Below are positions 25,826-32,473 of a DNA stretch of 32,473 nt, piece by piece. How positions within the stretch are numbered: the stretch's first letter is position 1; every line of letters starts with the position of its first letter. The translations under genes and the position numbers were made by a program. The notes beneath the pieces were generated by a model, which worked only from the letters and a program-made list of their open reading frames with translations, was not told the origin of the DNA and searched no databases. Source of the DNA: Rhodocyclaceae bacterium (GTDB taxonomy: Bacteria > Pseudomonadota > Gammaproteobacteria > Burkholderiales > Rhodocyclaceae); contig JAGRFQ010000028.1 of the NCBI GenBank assembly GCA_020445945.1, forward strand, positions 110,145 to 142,617, given 5' to 3'.

Positions 25826-26179
25826 TCAGTCGAGCAGGCTCAGTACGTTTTCGGGGGGCCGGCCGATCACCGCGCGCTTGCCGCGTACGGCGATGGGGCG
25901 TTCGATCAGTCTGGGATGGCTGGCCAGCGCGTTAAGCCAGCCGTCGGCGTCGAGCGCCTTGCCTTTGAATTCGGTTTTGAAGACATCTTCGCCGGTGCGC
26001 ACCAGCGCCTTGGGTTCGATGCCGAGCGCGGCGACCAGCGTGGCGATGCGTTCGCGCGACGGTGGGGTCTCCAGATACAGCACAATCTCCGGTTCGACGC
26101 CGTTTTCCTGCAGCAGCGCAAGTGCGGCGCGGCTCTTCGAGCAGCGCGGATTGTGATAGAGCGTGATGGTGTCAGTCAT
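25826..26179 (-). CDS. ArsC-family (arsenate reductase-like) protein, glutaredoxin-type
   Basis: Thioredoxin-fold protein of the ArsC family. The 117-residue product has the active cysteine C13 in [12 protein letters not shown] and the arsenate-binding region with [17 protein letters not shown] (noted RPI..GRPPE), as in YfgD/ArsC. Without an ars operon around it, true arsenate reductase activity is possible but not shown; many chromosomal members have other roles. The start at 26179 ([10 protein letters not shown]) matches the family; upstream codons cross the promoter region. It diverges from dusC. A TAGAAT box (26211-26216, minus) inside an inverted repeat lies 32 bases upstream. Confidence 0.92.
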   Translation of the reverse strand: MTDTITLYHNPRCSKSRAALALLQENGVEPEIVLYLETPPSRERIATLVAALGIEPKALVRTGEDVFKTEFKGKALDADGWLNALASHPRLIERPIAVRGKRAVIGRPPENVLSLLD

Positions 26180-26206
26180 GGGCAAACGGGCGATGGGTGA
26201 GAAAGT

Positions 26207-26231
26207 GTCGATTCTACTGTGTCGTATCGAC
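26207..26231. promoter_or_regulatory. Inverted repeat and -10-like box in the arsC-dusC divergent gap
   Basis: GTCGAT (26207-26212) and ATCGAC (26226-26231) are perfect inverted repeats 13 bases apart. The minus-strand string TAGAAT (26211-26216) overlaps the left arm and could be the -10 of the ArsC-family gene. No clear -35 is seen. Confidence 0.35.
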
Positions 26232-26275
26232 CGCGGTGGCATGCGCGTGTGTCCGGTGTGTCGGTACGCGCGGCA

Positions 26276-27256
26276 ATGAAACTCTATCTGGCGCCCATGG
26301 AGGGGCTGGCCGACGAGTCCTTGCGTCGTGTGCTGACGGCGCTGTCGCGCTACGACCTGGCGGTGTCGGAGTTTGTGCGGGTGTCCACCACCGTGTTGCC
26401 GCAGCGTGCGTTCTTTCGCATCAGCCCCGAGCTTGGCAACGGCGGGCGCACGCGCGCGGGCACGCCGGTGCAGGTGCAGTTGATGGGCAGCGATCCGCAG
26501 ATGATGGCGCGCAACGCGGCGCGGCTGGTGCAGTGGTCGCCGGCGGGTGTCGATCTGAACTTCGGCTGTCCGGCGCCGCTGGTCAATCGCCATCGCGGTG
26601 GCGCGGTCTTGCTCGATGAGCCCGAAACCCTGCACGCCGTGGCGGCGGCGGTGCGCGCGGCGATGCCGCTGGGCGGCCCGCCGCTGAGCGCCAAGATGCG
26701 GCTCGGCGTCAAGGATCCGCGACGCGCGGTGGAATGCGCCCAGGCGCTGGCCGATGGCGGCATCGAGCGGCTGGTGGTGCACGCGCGGACCAAGCTCGAC
26801 GGCTATCGCCCGCCGGCGCACTGGCCGTGGGTGGCGCGCATTGCCGAGGCGGTGCGTATTCCGGTGGTCGCCAATGGCGAGGTGTGGACCGTGGCCGATT
26901 GGCAGCGCTGTCGCAGCGAGAGCGGGGTGGCCGACGTGATGCTCGGGCGCGGCGCGGTGGTCGATCCGTTCCTGGCGCGCGACATTCGCGCTGCGCGGCA
27001 GTGGGAGGCAGGCGATCCGCGCGCCGGGGACTGGGCCGCGCTGGTGCCTGAGATTGCCGCGTTCTGGGCCGATGTGCGTGGCCGGCTGGCACCGCGCCAT
27101 GCGCCGGGGCGGCTCAAGCAGTGGCTCAATCTGCTGCGCCGGCGCTTCGCTCAGGCCGAGGCGCTGTACCAGTGCGTACGCCCGGTGAACGATGCGCGCC
27201 AGATCGACGCGCTGCTCGTGGCCCGCGGGATCCACCCCGCGGCGCGGGCCGCTTGA
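26276..27256 (+). CDS. dusC: tRNA-dihydrouridine(16) synthase
   Basis: FMN enzyme that reduces U16 to dihydrouridine in tRNA. The 326-residue product is a TIM barrel with MKLYLAPMEGLAD at the N-terminus and SEFVRVSTTVLP, which match the DusC subgroup rather than DusA or DusB. The active-site cysteine is C98 in LNFGCPAPLVN. KMRLG and VHARTKLDGY contain FMN/tRNA contacts, and NGEVW follows. The start at 26276 is the family start; codons upstream in frame are not conserved. It is followed nine bases after its stop by a TrmB-like methyltransferase gene, so the two form a probable tRNA-modification pair. Confidence 0.95.
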   Translation: MKLYLAPMEGLADESLRRVLTALSRYDLAVSEFVRVSTTVLPQRAFFRISPELGNGGRTRAGTPVQVQLMGSDPQMMARNAARLVQWSPAGVDLNFGCPAPLVNRHRGGAVLLDEPETLHAVAAAVRAAMPLGGPPLSAKMRLGVKDPRRAVECAQALADGGIERLVVHARTKLDGYRPPAHWPWVARIAEAVRIPVVANGEVWTVADWQRCRSESGVADVMLGRGAVVDPFLARDIRAARQWEAGDPRAGDWAALVPEIAAFWADVRGRLAPRHAPGRLKQWLNLLRRRFAQAEALYQCVRPVNDARQIDALLVARGIHPAARAA

Positions 27257-27265
27257 GGACGCTGC

Positions 27266-27943
27266 ATGACCTACGCCAACTCCCGCATTCCCCGCAGCGC
27301 CCAGCAGGACGTGCACGACAAGCTCGTTGCGCGCGTCGTCAAGCACCGCGAAACGATGTTCCGCAAGCCGTGCACCGATTACAACCGCGCCGCGCTCGCC
27401 GATGCGCTGGCCGGTTGGGATGGCGCCGCGCCGTTGATCCTCGATGCCGGCTGTGGTGTCGGGCACAGCACCATCGCGCTGGCGCGGGCCTATCCTGACC
27501 ACTGGGTGATCGGTGTCGACCAGTCGGCCGACCGGCTCAATCGTCGCAAACCCTATCCGGCGGCGCTGATGCCGACCAACATGGTGCTGGTGCGTGCCGA
27601 CCTGGTTGATTTCTGGCGTCTCTTGCTCGAGGGCGGCCATCGCCTGGCGCGGCACTATCTCCTGTATCCCAACCCGTGGCCGAAGATCGGTCACCTGGGT
27701 CGGCGCTGGCATGCGCACGCCGTGTTCCCGGTTATCCCGCGCCTCGGCGGTGTGCTCGAGTGTCGCACCAACTGGCAGGTCTACATCGCCGAGTACGCGT
27801 GCGCGCTGAGCATTCTGACCGGCCGCGATGTGTGTTGGGAAACCTTTGAGGCGACGGTGCCGCTGACGCCGTTCGAGCGCAAATACCGCGACTCCGGGCA
27901 AGCGCTGTACCGCGCGGTGGTGGATCTCGACGCTGCGCCCTGA
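27266..27943 (+). CDS. TrmB-like SAM-dependent methyltransferase (paralogue with altered signature)
   Basis: Class I methyltransferase resembling tRNA (guanine-N7)-methyltransferase TrmB. The 225-residue product has SAM motif I ILDAGCGVGHS (58-68) and the later acidic DQS, but the TrmB signature FPDPWPK is here YPNPWPK (134-140), so the aspartate is Asn. The C-terminal TPFERKY (201-207) keeps the Thr-x-x-Glu pattern of TrmB. TrmB proper is usually a separate gene, so this may be a paralogue with another RNA target. GAGG precedes the ATG. Its position right after dusC supports an RNA-modification role. It ends before a 20-base perfect palindrome. Confidence 0.82.
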   Translation: MTYANSRIPRSAQQDVHDKLVARVVKHRETMFRKPCTDYNRAALADALAGWDGAAPLILDAGCGVGHSTIALARAYPDHWVIGVDQSADRLNRRKPYPAALMPTNMVLVRADLVDFWRLLLEGGHRLARHYLLYPNPWPKIGHLGRRWHAHAVFPVIPRLGGVLECRTNWQVYIAEYACALSILTGRDVCWETFEATVPLTPFERKYRDSGQALYRAVVDLDAAP

Positions 27944-27981
27944 CGCGCTTGCGGCGGCGGGGCGCTTCGGGCATGCTGCGA

Positions 27982-28001
27982 GCGCTGGCGATCGCCAGCG
28001 C
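27982..28001. repeat. 20-bp perfect palindrome in the TrmB-like/YecA gap
   Basis: The sequence GCGCTGGCGATCGCCAGCGC is its own reverse complement, with GCGATCGC at the centre. It lies 39 bases after one gene and 21 before the next start. It has no T run, so it looks more like a protein-binding site or strong RNA fold than a standard terminator. Confidence 0.6.
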
Positions 28002-28021
28002 CCCTCGCCGGAGAACCTCGC

Positions 28022-28723
28022 ATGACCCAATCCCCCGCTGATTCCTGCCTGAGCGAGGAAGAGCTCGATTCACTCGAAGCGCTGCTGGCCTCCGACAGCG
28101 TTCCCGACGACTGCATGAGCCTGGAAATGCTCGACGGCTATCTTGCCGCGGTGGTGGTTTCGCCCGAGCCGCTCGCGCCCGCGCAGTGGCTGCCCTCGGT
28201 GTGGTCGGAGACCGACGAGGTTGCGGTGGGGCCCGGCGTTCAGCGGGTGCTGTCGCTGGTCCTGCGCTATCACGACGAGTTGGTCGACACCCTCGGCGAC
28301 CCGGAGGGGTGGGAGCCGTTCTGCTACGCCGGCGACGACGATGAAAACGGCACCCGGCTCGGGGACGAGTGGATGACCGGGTTCGAGCTCGGGCTGGAGG
28401 TGTGGCCCGAGGGCTGGCAGACGCGCCTCGATTCGCCCGATGTCGAGACCTTCGAAGCGCTCATCGAGCGAGCCGCCACGCCGTGGATGAGCGCGGAGGT
28501 CGAGTTCGCCGACGACGCCCAGCGCATCGAGTGGCTCACCGCCACCGCCGCAGCGGTACGCGCTATCCACCATCTGCGCGAGGCCTGCGCCTTGCCGCCG
28601 GTGCCGCACGCGCGGGAAGTGCGTGCCACGGCGCGCCCAGCGGGCGAGGGGCCCGGGCGCAACGATCCATGCCCCTGCGGCAGTGGCGAGAAATACAAGC
28701 GCTGCTGCGGCGCGCTCGCCTGA
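28022..28723 (+). CDS. YecA/UPF0149 family protein with C-terminal SEC-C zinc motif
   Basis: The 233-residue product has an N-terminal UPF0149 (YgfB/YecA-like) domain, with [15 protein letters not shown] and [17 protein letters not shown], then an acidic middle, and a short basic linker. It ends in a SEC-C motif [17 protein letters not shown] with cysteines at 217, 219, 228 and 229, like the end of SecA. SEC-C motifs bind zinc and in E. coli YecA help contact SecB or ribosomes; the role here is inferred. GGAG lies ten bases before the ATG. Its stop and the opposite gene's stop share an inverted repeat (28718-28738). Confidence 0.9.
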   Translation: MTQSPADSCLSEEELDSLEALLASDSVPDDCMSLEMLDGYLAAVVVSPEPLAPAQWLPSVWSETDEVAVGPGVQRVLSLVLRYHDELVDTLGDPEGWEPFCYAGDDDENGTRLGDEWMTGFELGLEVWPEGWQTRLDSPDVETFEALIERAATPWMSAEVEFADDAQRIEWLTATAAAVRAIHHLREACALPPVPHAREVRATARPAGEGPGRNDPCPCGSGEKYKRCCGALA

Positions 28724-28738
28724 GCGCGGTGCTCAGGC
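28718..28738. terminator. Inverted repeat containing both convergent stop codons
   Basis: GCCTGAGC (28718-28725) and GCTCAGGC (28731-28738) form a perfect eight-pair stem with a five-base loop. The TGA of the YecA gene (28721-28723) and the TGA of the minus-strand gene (28733-28735) both lie in the arms. No T run is present, so termination strength is uncertain. Confidence 0.5.
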
Positions 28739-29566
28739 CGGCTCGGCGACGGTGCGCAAGGCGTTGAGCGGGCCGGCGGCCTGAAGCGCTGGCAGCTCGG
28801 CCGATGACTTGATGAACAGCGAGCCGGCAAAGCCCAGCGCGTTGATCGACATCCCGCTCCAGTGCTCCGCGCGACGCGGAATCAGCCACATCCACCCGCG
28901 CGTGACAAGCAGGTTGTAGGGCCGCAGCGGGGCCTGGTCCGGCGCGATGTCGAGGCGGGCCAGGCATTCGCGATAGCACGCCGCCAGCGCGGCGCCGCGA
29001 TCGCCGGGCGCCCAGTGGCCGGCGTTGAGGGGTGCAAAGGCGTGGCGAAATCGCAGCGCCACCGACGGGTCGGCGAGCAGCGCCGGCAGCACGCGTGCCA
29101 TTGGCGGCAGTGCCGGAATCCATTGCACGTGCTTGTGCGGTTGGCTCGCGCCGGCCACGTAGCCGCCGTTGTAGAACCCCAGCCCGCCTTGCGTGCGCAT
29201 CACCGCGGCCAGTGCGGCGAAGTCCCCCGCGCCGAGCGGGTCGGTCTGGGCCTCGAACTCGCGGGTGACAATCAGCAGGTGGTGCGCCATCACTGGATAT
29301 TTGTTGAGCAGCACGACATGCGCCGGCGCCAGCGGGCCCAGCGTGAGCGCCGGGTCGGGCGGCAGGAAGGGGTTGTGGTGTCCGCCGCGGGCGGGTTTCG
29401 ACGGGTGCGGGCGGGGCGTTGCCGAGGACATCCACTTGATCACGAAGGGCACGCCGGCGTCTTGGGTGGTGATCTGGTCGGTGGCAATTGGCTGCAGCGC
29501 GCCGCGGTGCAGCGCGGCGTCGGTAAAGCGGGCGAGCTCGTCGGGTGAGGCGCTGGTTGGACGCAT
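28733..29566 (-). CDS. Ap4A phosphorylase / ATP adenylyltransferase-like HIT-superfamily protein
   Basis: Member of the Ap4A-phosphorylase group (yeast APA1/APA2 type), which phosphorolyses diadenosine tetraphosphate to ADP and ATP. The 277-residue product has the catalytic string SQPHKHVQW at 141-149 with H144 and H146, an N-terminal Ap4A_phos_N region with HNPFLPPDP and HVVLLNKYPVMAHHLLIVTR, and a C-terminal domain with PYNLLVTRGWMWLIPR. The start at 29566 (MRPTSASP) lies 11 bases after the stop of the potassium channel gene, so it is the third gene of that operon. Much longer open frame upstream is a shadow of that channel gene. Bacterial members are not common next to a channel, which makes the context notable. 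Confidence 0.88.
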   Translation of the reverse strand: MRPTSASPDELARFTDAALHRGALQPIATDQITTQDAGVPFVIKWMSSATPRPHPSKPARGGHHNPFLPPDPALTLGPLAPAHVVLLNKYPVMAHHLLIVTREFEAQTDPLGAGDFAALAAVMRTQGGLGFYNGGYVAGASQPHKHVQWIPALPPMARVLPALLADPSVALRFRHAFAPLNAGHWAPGDRGAALAACYRECLARLDIAPDQAPLRPYNLLVTRGWMWLIPRRAEHWSGMSINALGFAGSLFIKSSAELPALQAAGPLNALRTVAEPA

Positions 29567-29577
29567 CGCGGGGCCGC

Positions 29578-31287
29578 TCAGGTGGTTTTTTCTCGCCGCC
29601 GGGCGAGGTATTCCCACACCAGCCCGCCGGGCAGATCCTTGCCGGTGAGGACGTAAACCAGGGTGTGTTCGTTGTCGACAGTGAGCGCGAAGTCGCGCCG
29701 TGCGGCGAGGCGGCCGACCAGCAGCAACCGGTCGCCGGGGCGGATCAGCGTGTCGAGGCTTGGCGCAACGATGTGGTCGCTGTCGTCGCGGTGCAGATAC
29801 AGCGCTGCGGCGTCGAGCGGTTGCTTGCGGTCGTGCGGATTGCGCAGCAGGTCGCCGAGCCGGACGTGCGCCGAATTGCGCATCAGGTGGCGATACAGCG
29901 CCGGCGCGTGCGACACGTTCAGGCGCACGCTCCACACCGTTGGCACGTCCCAGCCAAAGCGCTCGATCAGGCCGTCGAGCAGGTTTGCCGACCACGCGTC
30001 GTCGCGCGCGCGGACCGCTTCGAGGAAGGGTTCGAGCAGCGGGGTGGTCAGCACCGCCAGGCATTCGTTGGCGATGATCTCGCTCGGCACCACGGTGACG
30101 TCGGACTCGAAGGCGTCGAACAGGTCGTGGTTGGCGTACTGGTTCATGCGCAGGATGACGAACAGGTCGGGGTTGAGCTCGCGCGCGGTGACCGCGATCG
30201 ACAGGTTGTCGATATCGTTGCCGGTGCTCGCCACGATCCCGACCGCCTGGGCGATGTTGGCGCGTTCGAGGATGTTGCCGCCGGTGCCGTCGCCACGCAC
30301 CCAGCGATGGCCCGGTCCCTCGGCGGGGGCGCGGTCGATGATGGTGACCGGCACCTCTTCGCGGTCGAAGGCCTCGACCAGCACCTTGCCGAAGCTGCCG
30401 TAGCCGCACAGCACCCACTTGCCGCGCGGCGGATCACGGTGGCGTTCGATGGTGGTGCCGGGCCGCCCGGTCAGCCAGGTGAGCAGGTGGTAGGCGTTGG
30501 GCGCGTGCAGCGCCAGCGCGAGGTATTCGGCAAACTTGGCATAGGGCTCGATGATGTGGCGCGTGCCGAAGGAGGCCATGTTGGCCGCCACTTCAGCCGA
30601 CTCGGCACGGCACAGCGCGGGAATCTTGGGTGCCAGCAGACGGGTTGAGATGGCGATGGCGAGGTTGGCGTTGTCGTCGTTGGTGAGCGCCAGCACGCCG
30701 CGGCAGTAGCGGCTGGTCAGGCCGGCCAGACGCAGGTTGGCCGGTTTGCTGGCGTCGGTCACCAGCACCGGCAGGTCCGACACGTAGTTGTGCAGCTCCA
30801 GCTCGCCGGCGCGGCCGGAATTGGTTTCGAGCACCACCGCGCGCTGCCCCATGCGGTCGAGGGTCCGGCAGACCAGGCGCCCCGTTTCGCCATAGCCGCA
30901 CACCAGGTAGAAGGGGGCGTGGATGCGTGCGACCGCGCGGGCGAAACGTTCGGTTTCGACCGCGGCCTGAAAATTCCGGTCCTGCAGCAGCGCGAAGACC
31001 GAGGCCAGCGTGTAGGCCCAGCCGACCACCGCCATGTAAATGCAGATCAGCACCCACAGGCGCTGTTGTTCCGAAAACGCGAGCGGGATTTCGCCAAAGC
31101 CGATGGTGGTGGCGGTGTAGCTGATGAAGTAGAACGCGTGGAAAAAGCTCATCGACTGGCCGCCGGGCCCCGGCGCGATGGTGAGGCCCAGCACGGACAC
31201 CGAGAAAATGACGATCAGCGTAATCAGCGGCGCGCGCAGGCGCCGCATGGCGAGGAAAAGTGTGCCGTGGTGCGAGGCTTCTTTCAT
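29578..31287 (-). CDS. Two-TM potassium channel with two RCK/TrkA-N domains
   Basis: Inner-membrane ligand-gated ion channel. The 569-residue product has a short N-tail, TM1 at about 20-38, a pore loop with selectivity filter TTIGFGE at 60-66, TM2 at about 77-101, then two Rossmann TrkA-N domains. Their nucleotide-binding glycine motifs are VCGYGETG (129-136) and LCGYGSFG (293-300). A C-terminal TrkA-C-like part with RPGDRLLLVG lies near 516-525. TIGFGE resembles the TIGYGD of K+ channels with a Tyr-to-Phe change, seen in GsuK-like channels. NAD+, ADP or dinucleotide binding is likely but not identifiable. The ATG overlaps the TGA of the DUF6394 gene. Fusion of two RCK units gives a ring from four chains. 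Confidence 0.92.
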   Translation of the reverse strand: MKEASHHGTLFLAMRRLRAPLITLIVIFSVSVLGLTIAPGPGGQSMSFFHAFYFISYTATTIGFGEIPLAFSEQQRLWVLICIYMAVVGWAYTLASVFALLQDRNFQAAVETERFARAVARIHAPFYLVCGYGETGRLVCRTLDRMGQRAVVLETNSGRAGELELHNYVSDLPVLVTDASKPANLRLAGLTSRYCRGVLALTNDDNANLAIAISTRLLAPKIPALCRAESAEVAANMASFGTRHIIEPYAKFAEYLALALHAPNAYHLLTWLTGRPGTTIERHRDPPRGKWVLCGYGSFGKVLVEAFDREEVPVTIIDRAPAEGPGHRWVRGDGTGGNILERANIAQAVGIVASTGNDIDNLSIAVTARELNPDLFVILRMNQYANHDLFDAFESDVTVVPSEIIANECLAVLTTPLLEPFLEAVRARDDAWSANLLDGLIERFGWDVPTVWSVRLNVSHAPALYRHLMRNSAHVRLGDLLRNPHDRKQPLDAAALYLHRDDSDHIVAPSLDTLIRPGDRLLLVGRLAARRDFALTVDNEHTLVYVLTGKDLPGGLVWEYLARRREKTT

Positions 31288-31667
31288 CGACGCTGCATGA
31301 TGGTTTCGGCGATCAGGATGATGACCGACACCACGTTGGCCAGCATCGCGCCGCCGGACAGCGAGACCACTTTGGCGGTGTATTCGGGCGACATGCCGAC
31401 GCCGGCAATATGCACCCCGTAACCCCACACCATGGCCGCGGCGATGAGCTGCAGGTCGGCAACCAGTGAGGTGGAAAGATGGACCGCGCCGATCTGCGTC
31501 CGGTCGCCGAACTTGAGCACCGTGGCAATGAAGTTGACGACAATTGCCGCGAACAGCTCGTAGATGTCGTGGTGCGCCGGGTCGTCGAGGTCGCCGACGA
31601 AGAAGCCGAAGTTCAGCGTTGCCGCGAGAACAATGAAGAAGCCGAAAATCACCTTTTCGAGATTCAT
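31284..31667 (-). CDS. Four-helix membrane protein, DUF6394 family
   Basis: A 127-residue inner-membrane protein of unknown function that I assign to DUF6394. Four hydrophobic segments can be seen: about 5-24, 36-52, 67-88 and 99-122. The first loop is short and acidic (DLDDPAHHD) and the second holds KFGDRTQIGA. It overlaps the channel gene by four bases (ATGA) and is transcribed first in the operon, so it may be an auxiliary subunit or membrane partner of the channel; this is inference from context. A near-consensus promoter (31701-31730) lies just upstream. The ribosome site (GGGGGCG) is weak. Confidence 0.82.
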   Translation of the reverse strand: MNLEKVIFGFFIVLAATLNFGFFVGDLDDPAHHDIYELFAAIVVNFIATVLKFGDRTQIGAVHLSTSLVADLQLIAAAMVWGYGVHIAGVGMSPEYTAKVVSLSGGAMLANVVSVIILIAETIMQRR

Positions 31668-31700
31668 GCGTGCAGCGCCCCCTGGTCGGCGGAAAACCCG

Positions 31701-31730
31701 ATTATAGGCAGCATGCGGGTGCGCTGTCAG
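31701..31730 (-). promoter_or_regulatory. Sigma-70-type promoter of the DUF6394-channel-Ap4A operon
   Basis: On the minus strand the -10 box TATAAT (31701-31706) is a perfect consensus. The -35 box CTGACA (31725-31730) is five of six and 18 bases away. The -35 overlaps the stop codon of the upstream YchJ gene. Transcription would start near 31694, giving a leader of about 27 bases. Confidence 0.75.
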
Positions 31731-32122
31731 TCGGGCTGGATGGCGCCGTCGACGTAATACCAGCGCCCGTCCTCGCGCACGAAGCGGCTGAGTTCATGCA
31801 GATGGCAGGCGCGGCCGTGCACACGGTAGCGTGCGTCGAACTCGACGGTGGCGCGTTCGCCGTCCGCCGGCGGGGCCGCGAGCACCTGCAGCCCGATCCA
31901 GCGTGGGCTGTCGGTGAGATCCAGCGTCGCCGGGCGGGTACTGGCGTGCCAGGTGGCGCACAGGTAGTCGGCCGCGCCGAGCACGTAGGCGCTGTAGCGC
32001 GAGCGCATCAGTGCTTCGGCGGTGTCGGCGTGGCGCTGGCCGGCAATCAGCGGGGCGCAGCAGCGCGCCAGCGTGGCGGGGCGGCCGCAGGGGCAGGGTT
32101 TGGCGAGGGCTTTCTTGTTCAC
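31727..32122 (-). CDS. ychJ: YchJ family protein (UPF0225), N-terminal SEC-C motif
   Basis: A 131-residue soluble protein with an N-terminal SEC-C-type zinc motif KPCPCGR...LARCCAP, with cysteines at about 10, 12, 21 and 22, followed by the YchJ NTF2-like domain with LMRSRYSAYVLG, YLCATWH, VEFDARYR and the C-terminal RWYYVDG. The function is unknown. The start is GTG at 32122 (the protein begins MNKKALAKP); I see no strong ribosome site and no in-frame ATG closer. It lies 69 bases downstream of the aconitase gene on the same strand. Confidence 0.93.
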   Translation of the reverse strand: MNKKALAKPCPCGRPATLARCCAPLIAGQRHADTAEALMRSRYSAYVLGAADYLCATWHASTRPATLDLTDSPRWIGLQVLAAPPADGERATVEFDARYRVHGRACHLHELSRFVREDGRWYYVDGAIQPD

Positions 32123-32191
32123 GCGGATGCATCACAAACGCCGGGGCGCTCAGGGTAGCGGCGTCCGGCGGCGGTGTGAAGCGTGCGTCGC

Positions 32192-32473
32192 TCAGTCGGC
32201 AAGAATCTCGCGCAACACGTAGGGCAGAATGCCGCCGTGCTGGAAGTAGGCGACCTCGACCTCGGTGTCGATGCGCGAGCGCAGGGCCACGTCGTCGTGG
32301 CTGCCGTCGCCGCGGTGAATGCGCAGCGTGAGCTGCTGGCGTGGGGCGAGGGCCTCGCCGAGGCCGTGGATGTCGAAGCGCGCGTCGGCATCGATGCCCA
32401 GCGTCTCCCAGCTGTCGGCCCCTTCGAACTGCAGCGGCAACACCCCCATGCCGATCAGGTTGGAGCGGTGGAT
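32192..32473 (-). CDS. acnA: Aconitate hydratase, C-terminal fragment (partial)
   Basis: Only the last 93 residues are inside the window; the rest continues past the right edge. The piece starts IHRSNLIGMGVLPLQF, the signature of the swivel domain of AcnA-type aconitases, and ends with an RIDTEVEVAYFQHGGILPYVLR stretch (quoted in part as VEVAYFQHGGIL). It interconverts citrate and isocitrate in the TCA cycle. AcnA rather than AcnB is supported by this C-terminal pattern; AcnD of the methylcitrate pathway is a close relative and cannot be excluded from this fragment. Confidence 0.93.
   Translation of the reverse strand: MHRSNLIGMGVLPLQFEGADSWETLGIDADARFDIHGLGEALAPRQQLTLRIHRGDGSHDDVALRSRIDTEVEVAYFQHGGILPYVLREILAD

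Noticed and set aside
25826-26179. Arsenic resistance operon
   Set aside because: Only an ArsC-family protein is present; no arsR, arsB or acr3 gene is in the window.
26180-28030. Very long minus-strand frame extending the ArsC-family gene across dusC and the TrmB-like gene
   Set aside because: The extra 600 residues are a shadow of two real plus-strand genes. The ArsC fold begins at 26179.
29567-30418. Long upstream extension of the Ap4A-like frame inside the channel gene
   Set aside because: The extension is in another frame of a well-supported channel gene and shows no domain.

Overview
The window is a high-GC bacterial chromosome segment made almost entirely of conserved housekeeping genes. 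Gene content and order suggest a betaproteobacterium, most likely Rhodocyclales (the Azoarcus/Thauera/Zoogloea group). The supporting features are exbB-exbD-lpxK-Trm112-kdsB-adk in one run, a PPi-type phosphofructokinase, the small DUF3579 and DUF2788 proteins next to arginine genes, a YjfB-like motility protein, and a CobD/CbiB-family (AmpE-like) membrane protein. The genus is inference. I see no insertion sequence, prophage, CRISPR array, tRNA or rRNA. Both edges cut genes: sodB on the left and an aconitase on the right.

Layout. Positions 1-2000 (minus strand) hold sodB and xseA. Positions 2327-6052 (plus) form an envelope operon: an ExbB/ExbD proton-channel pair, LpxK and KdsB for lipid A and Kdo, a Trm112-like zinc protein and adenylate kinase, closed by a strong terminator. 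PPi-type phosphofructokinase and gamma-glutamyltransferase follow. A minus-strand pair (PEBP protein, MurJ) faces them. rpsT has its own promoter and terminator. At 11849-16094 lie DUF3579 (minus) and the arginine genes argD, argF and argG, then a small DUF2788 membrane protein. At 16125-20813 (plus) come ppnP, yajQ, a YjfB-like protein, a retropepsin-type protease, a CoA-type Nudix hydrolase, the AmpE/CobD-like membrane protein and a thiolase. At 20873-23038 (minus) are rsgA and an M48 protease, divergent from orn. A GT39/ArnT-like glycosyltransferase, rpmE and an ArsC-family protein follow on the minus strand. dusC, a TrmB-like methyltransferase and a YecA/UPF0149 SEC-C protein are on the plus strand. 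The right end (minus) holds a compact operon of a DUF6394 membrane protein, a two-TM potassium channel with two RCK domains and an Ap4A-phosphorylase-like protein, then YchJ and the aconitase C-terminus.

How they work together. Several blocks have clear shared themes: outer-membrane lipid synthesis, arginine synthesis, and RNA and ribosome maintenance (rsgA, orn, rpmE, rpsT, dusC, TrmB-like). The least understood block is the right-hand channel operon. It has a near-consensus promoter and tight gene junctions that join a ligand-gated ion channel to a dinucleotide-cleaving enzyme, and it is the best candidate here for an undescribed functional module. Other items worth attention are a phosphofructokinase with an unusual phosphate-donor motif, a TrmB paralogue with an altered signature, a cluster of DnaA-box-like sequences before exbB, and several perfect inverted repeats over promoters or stop codons.
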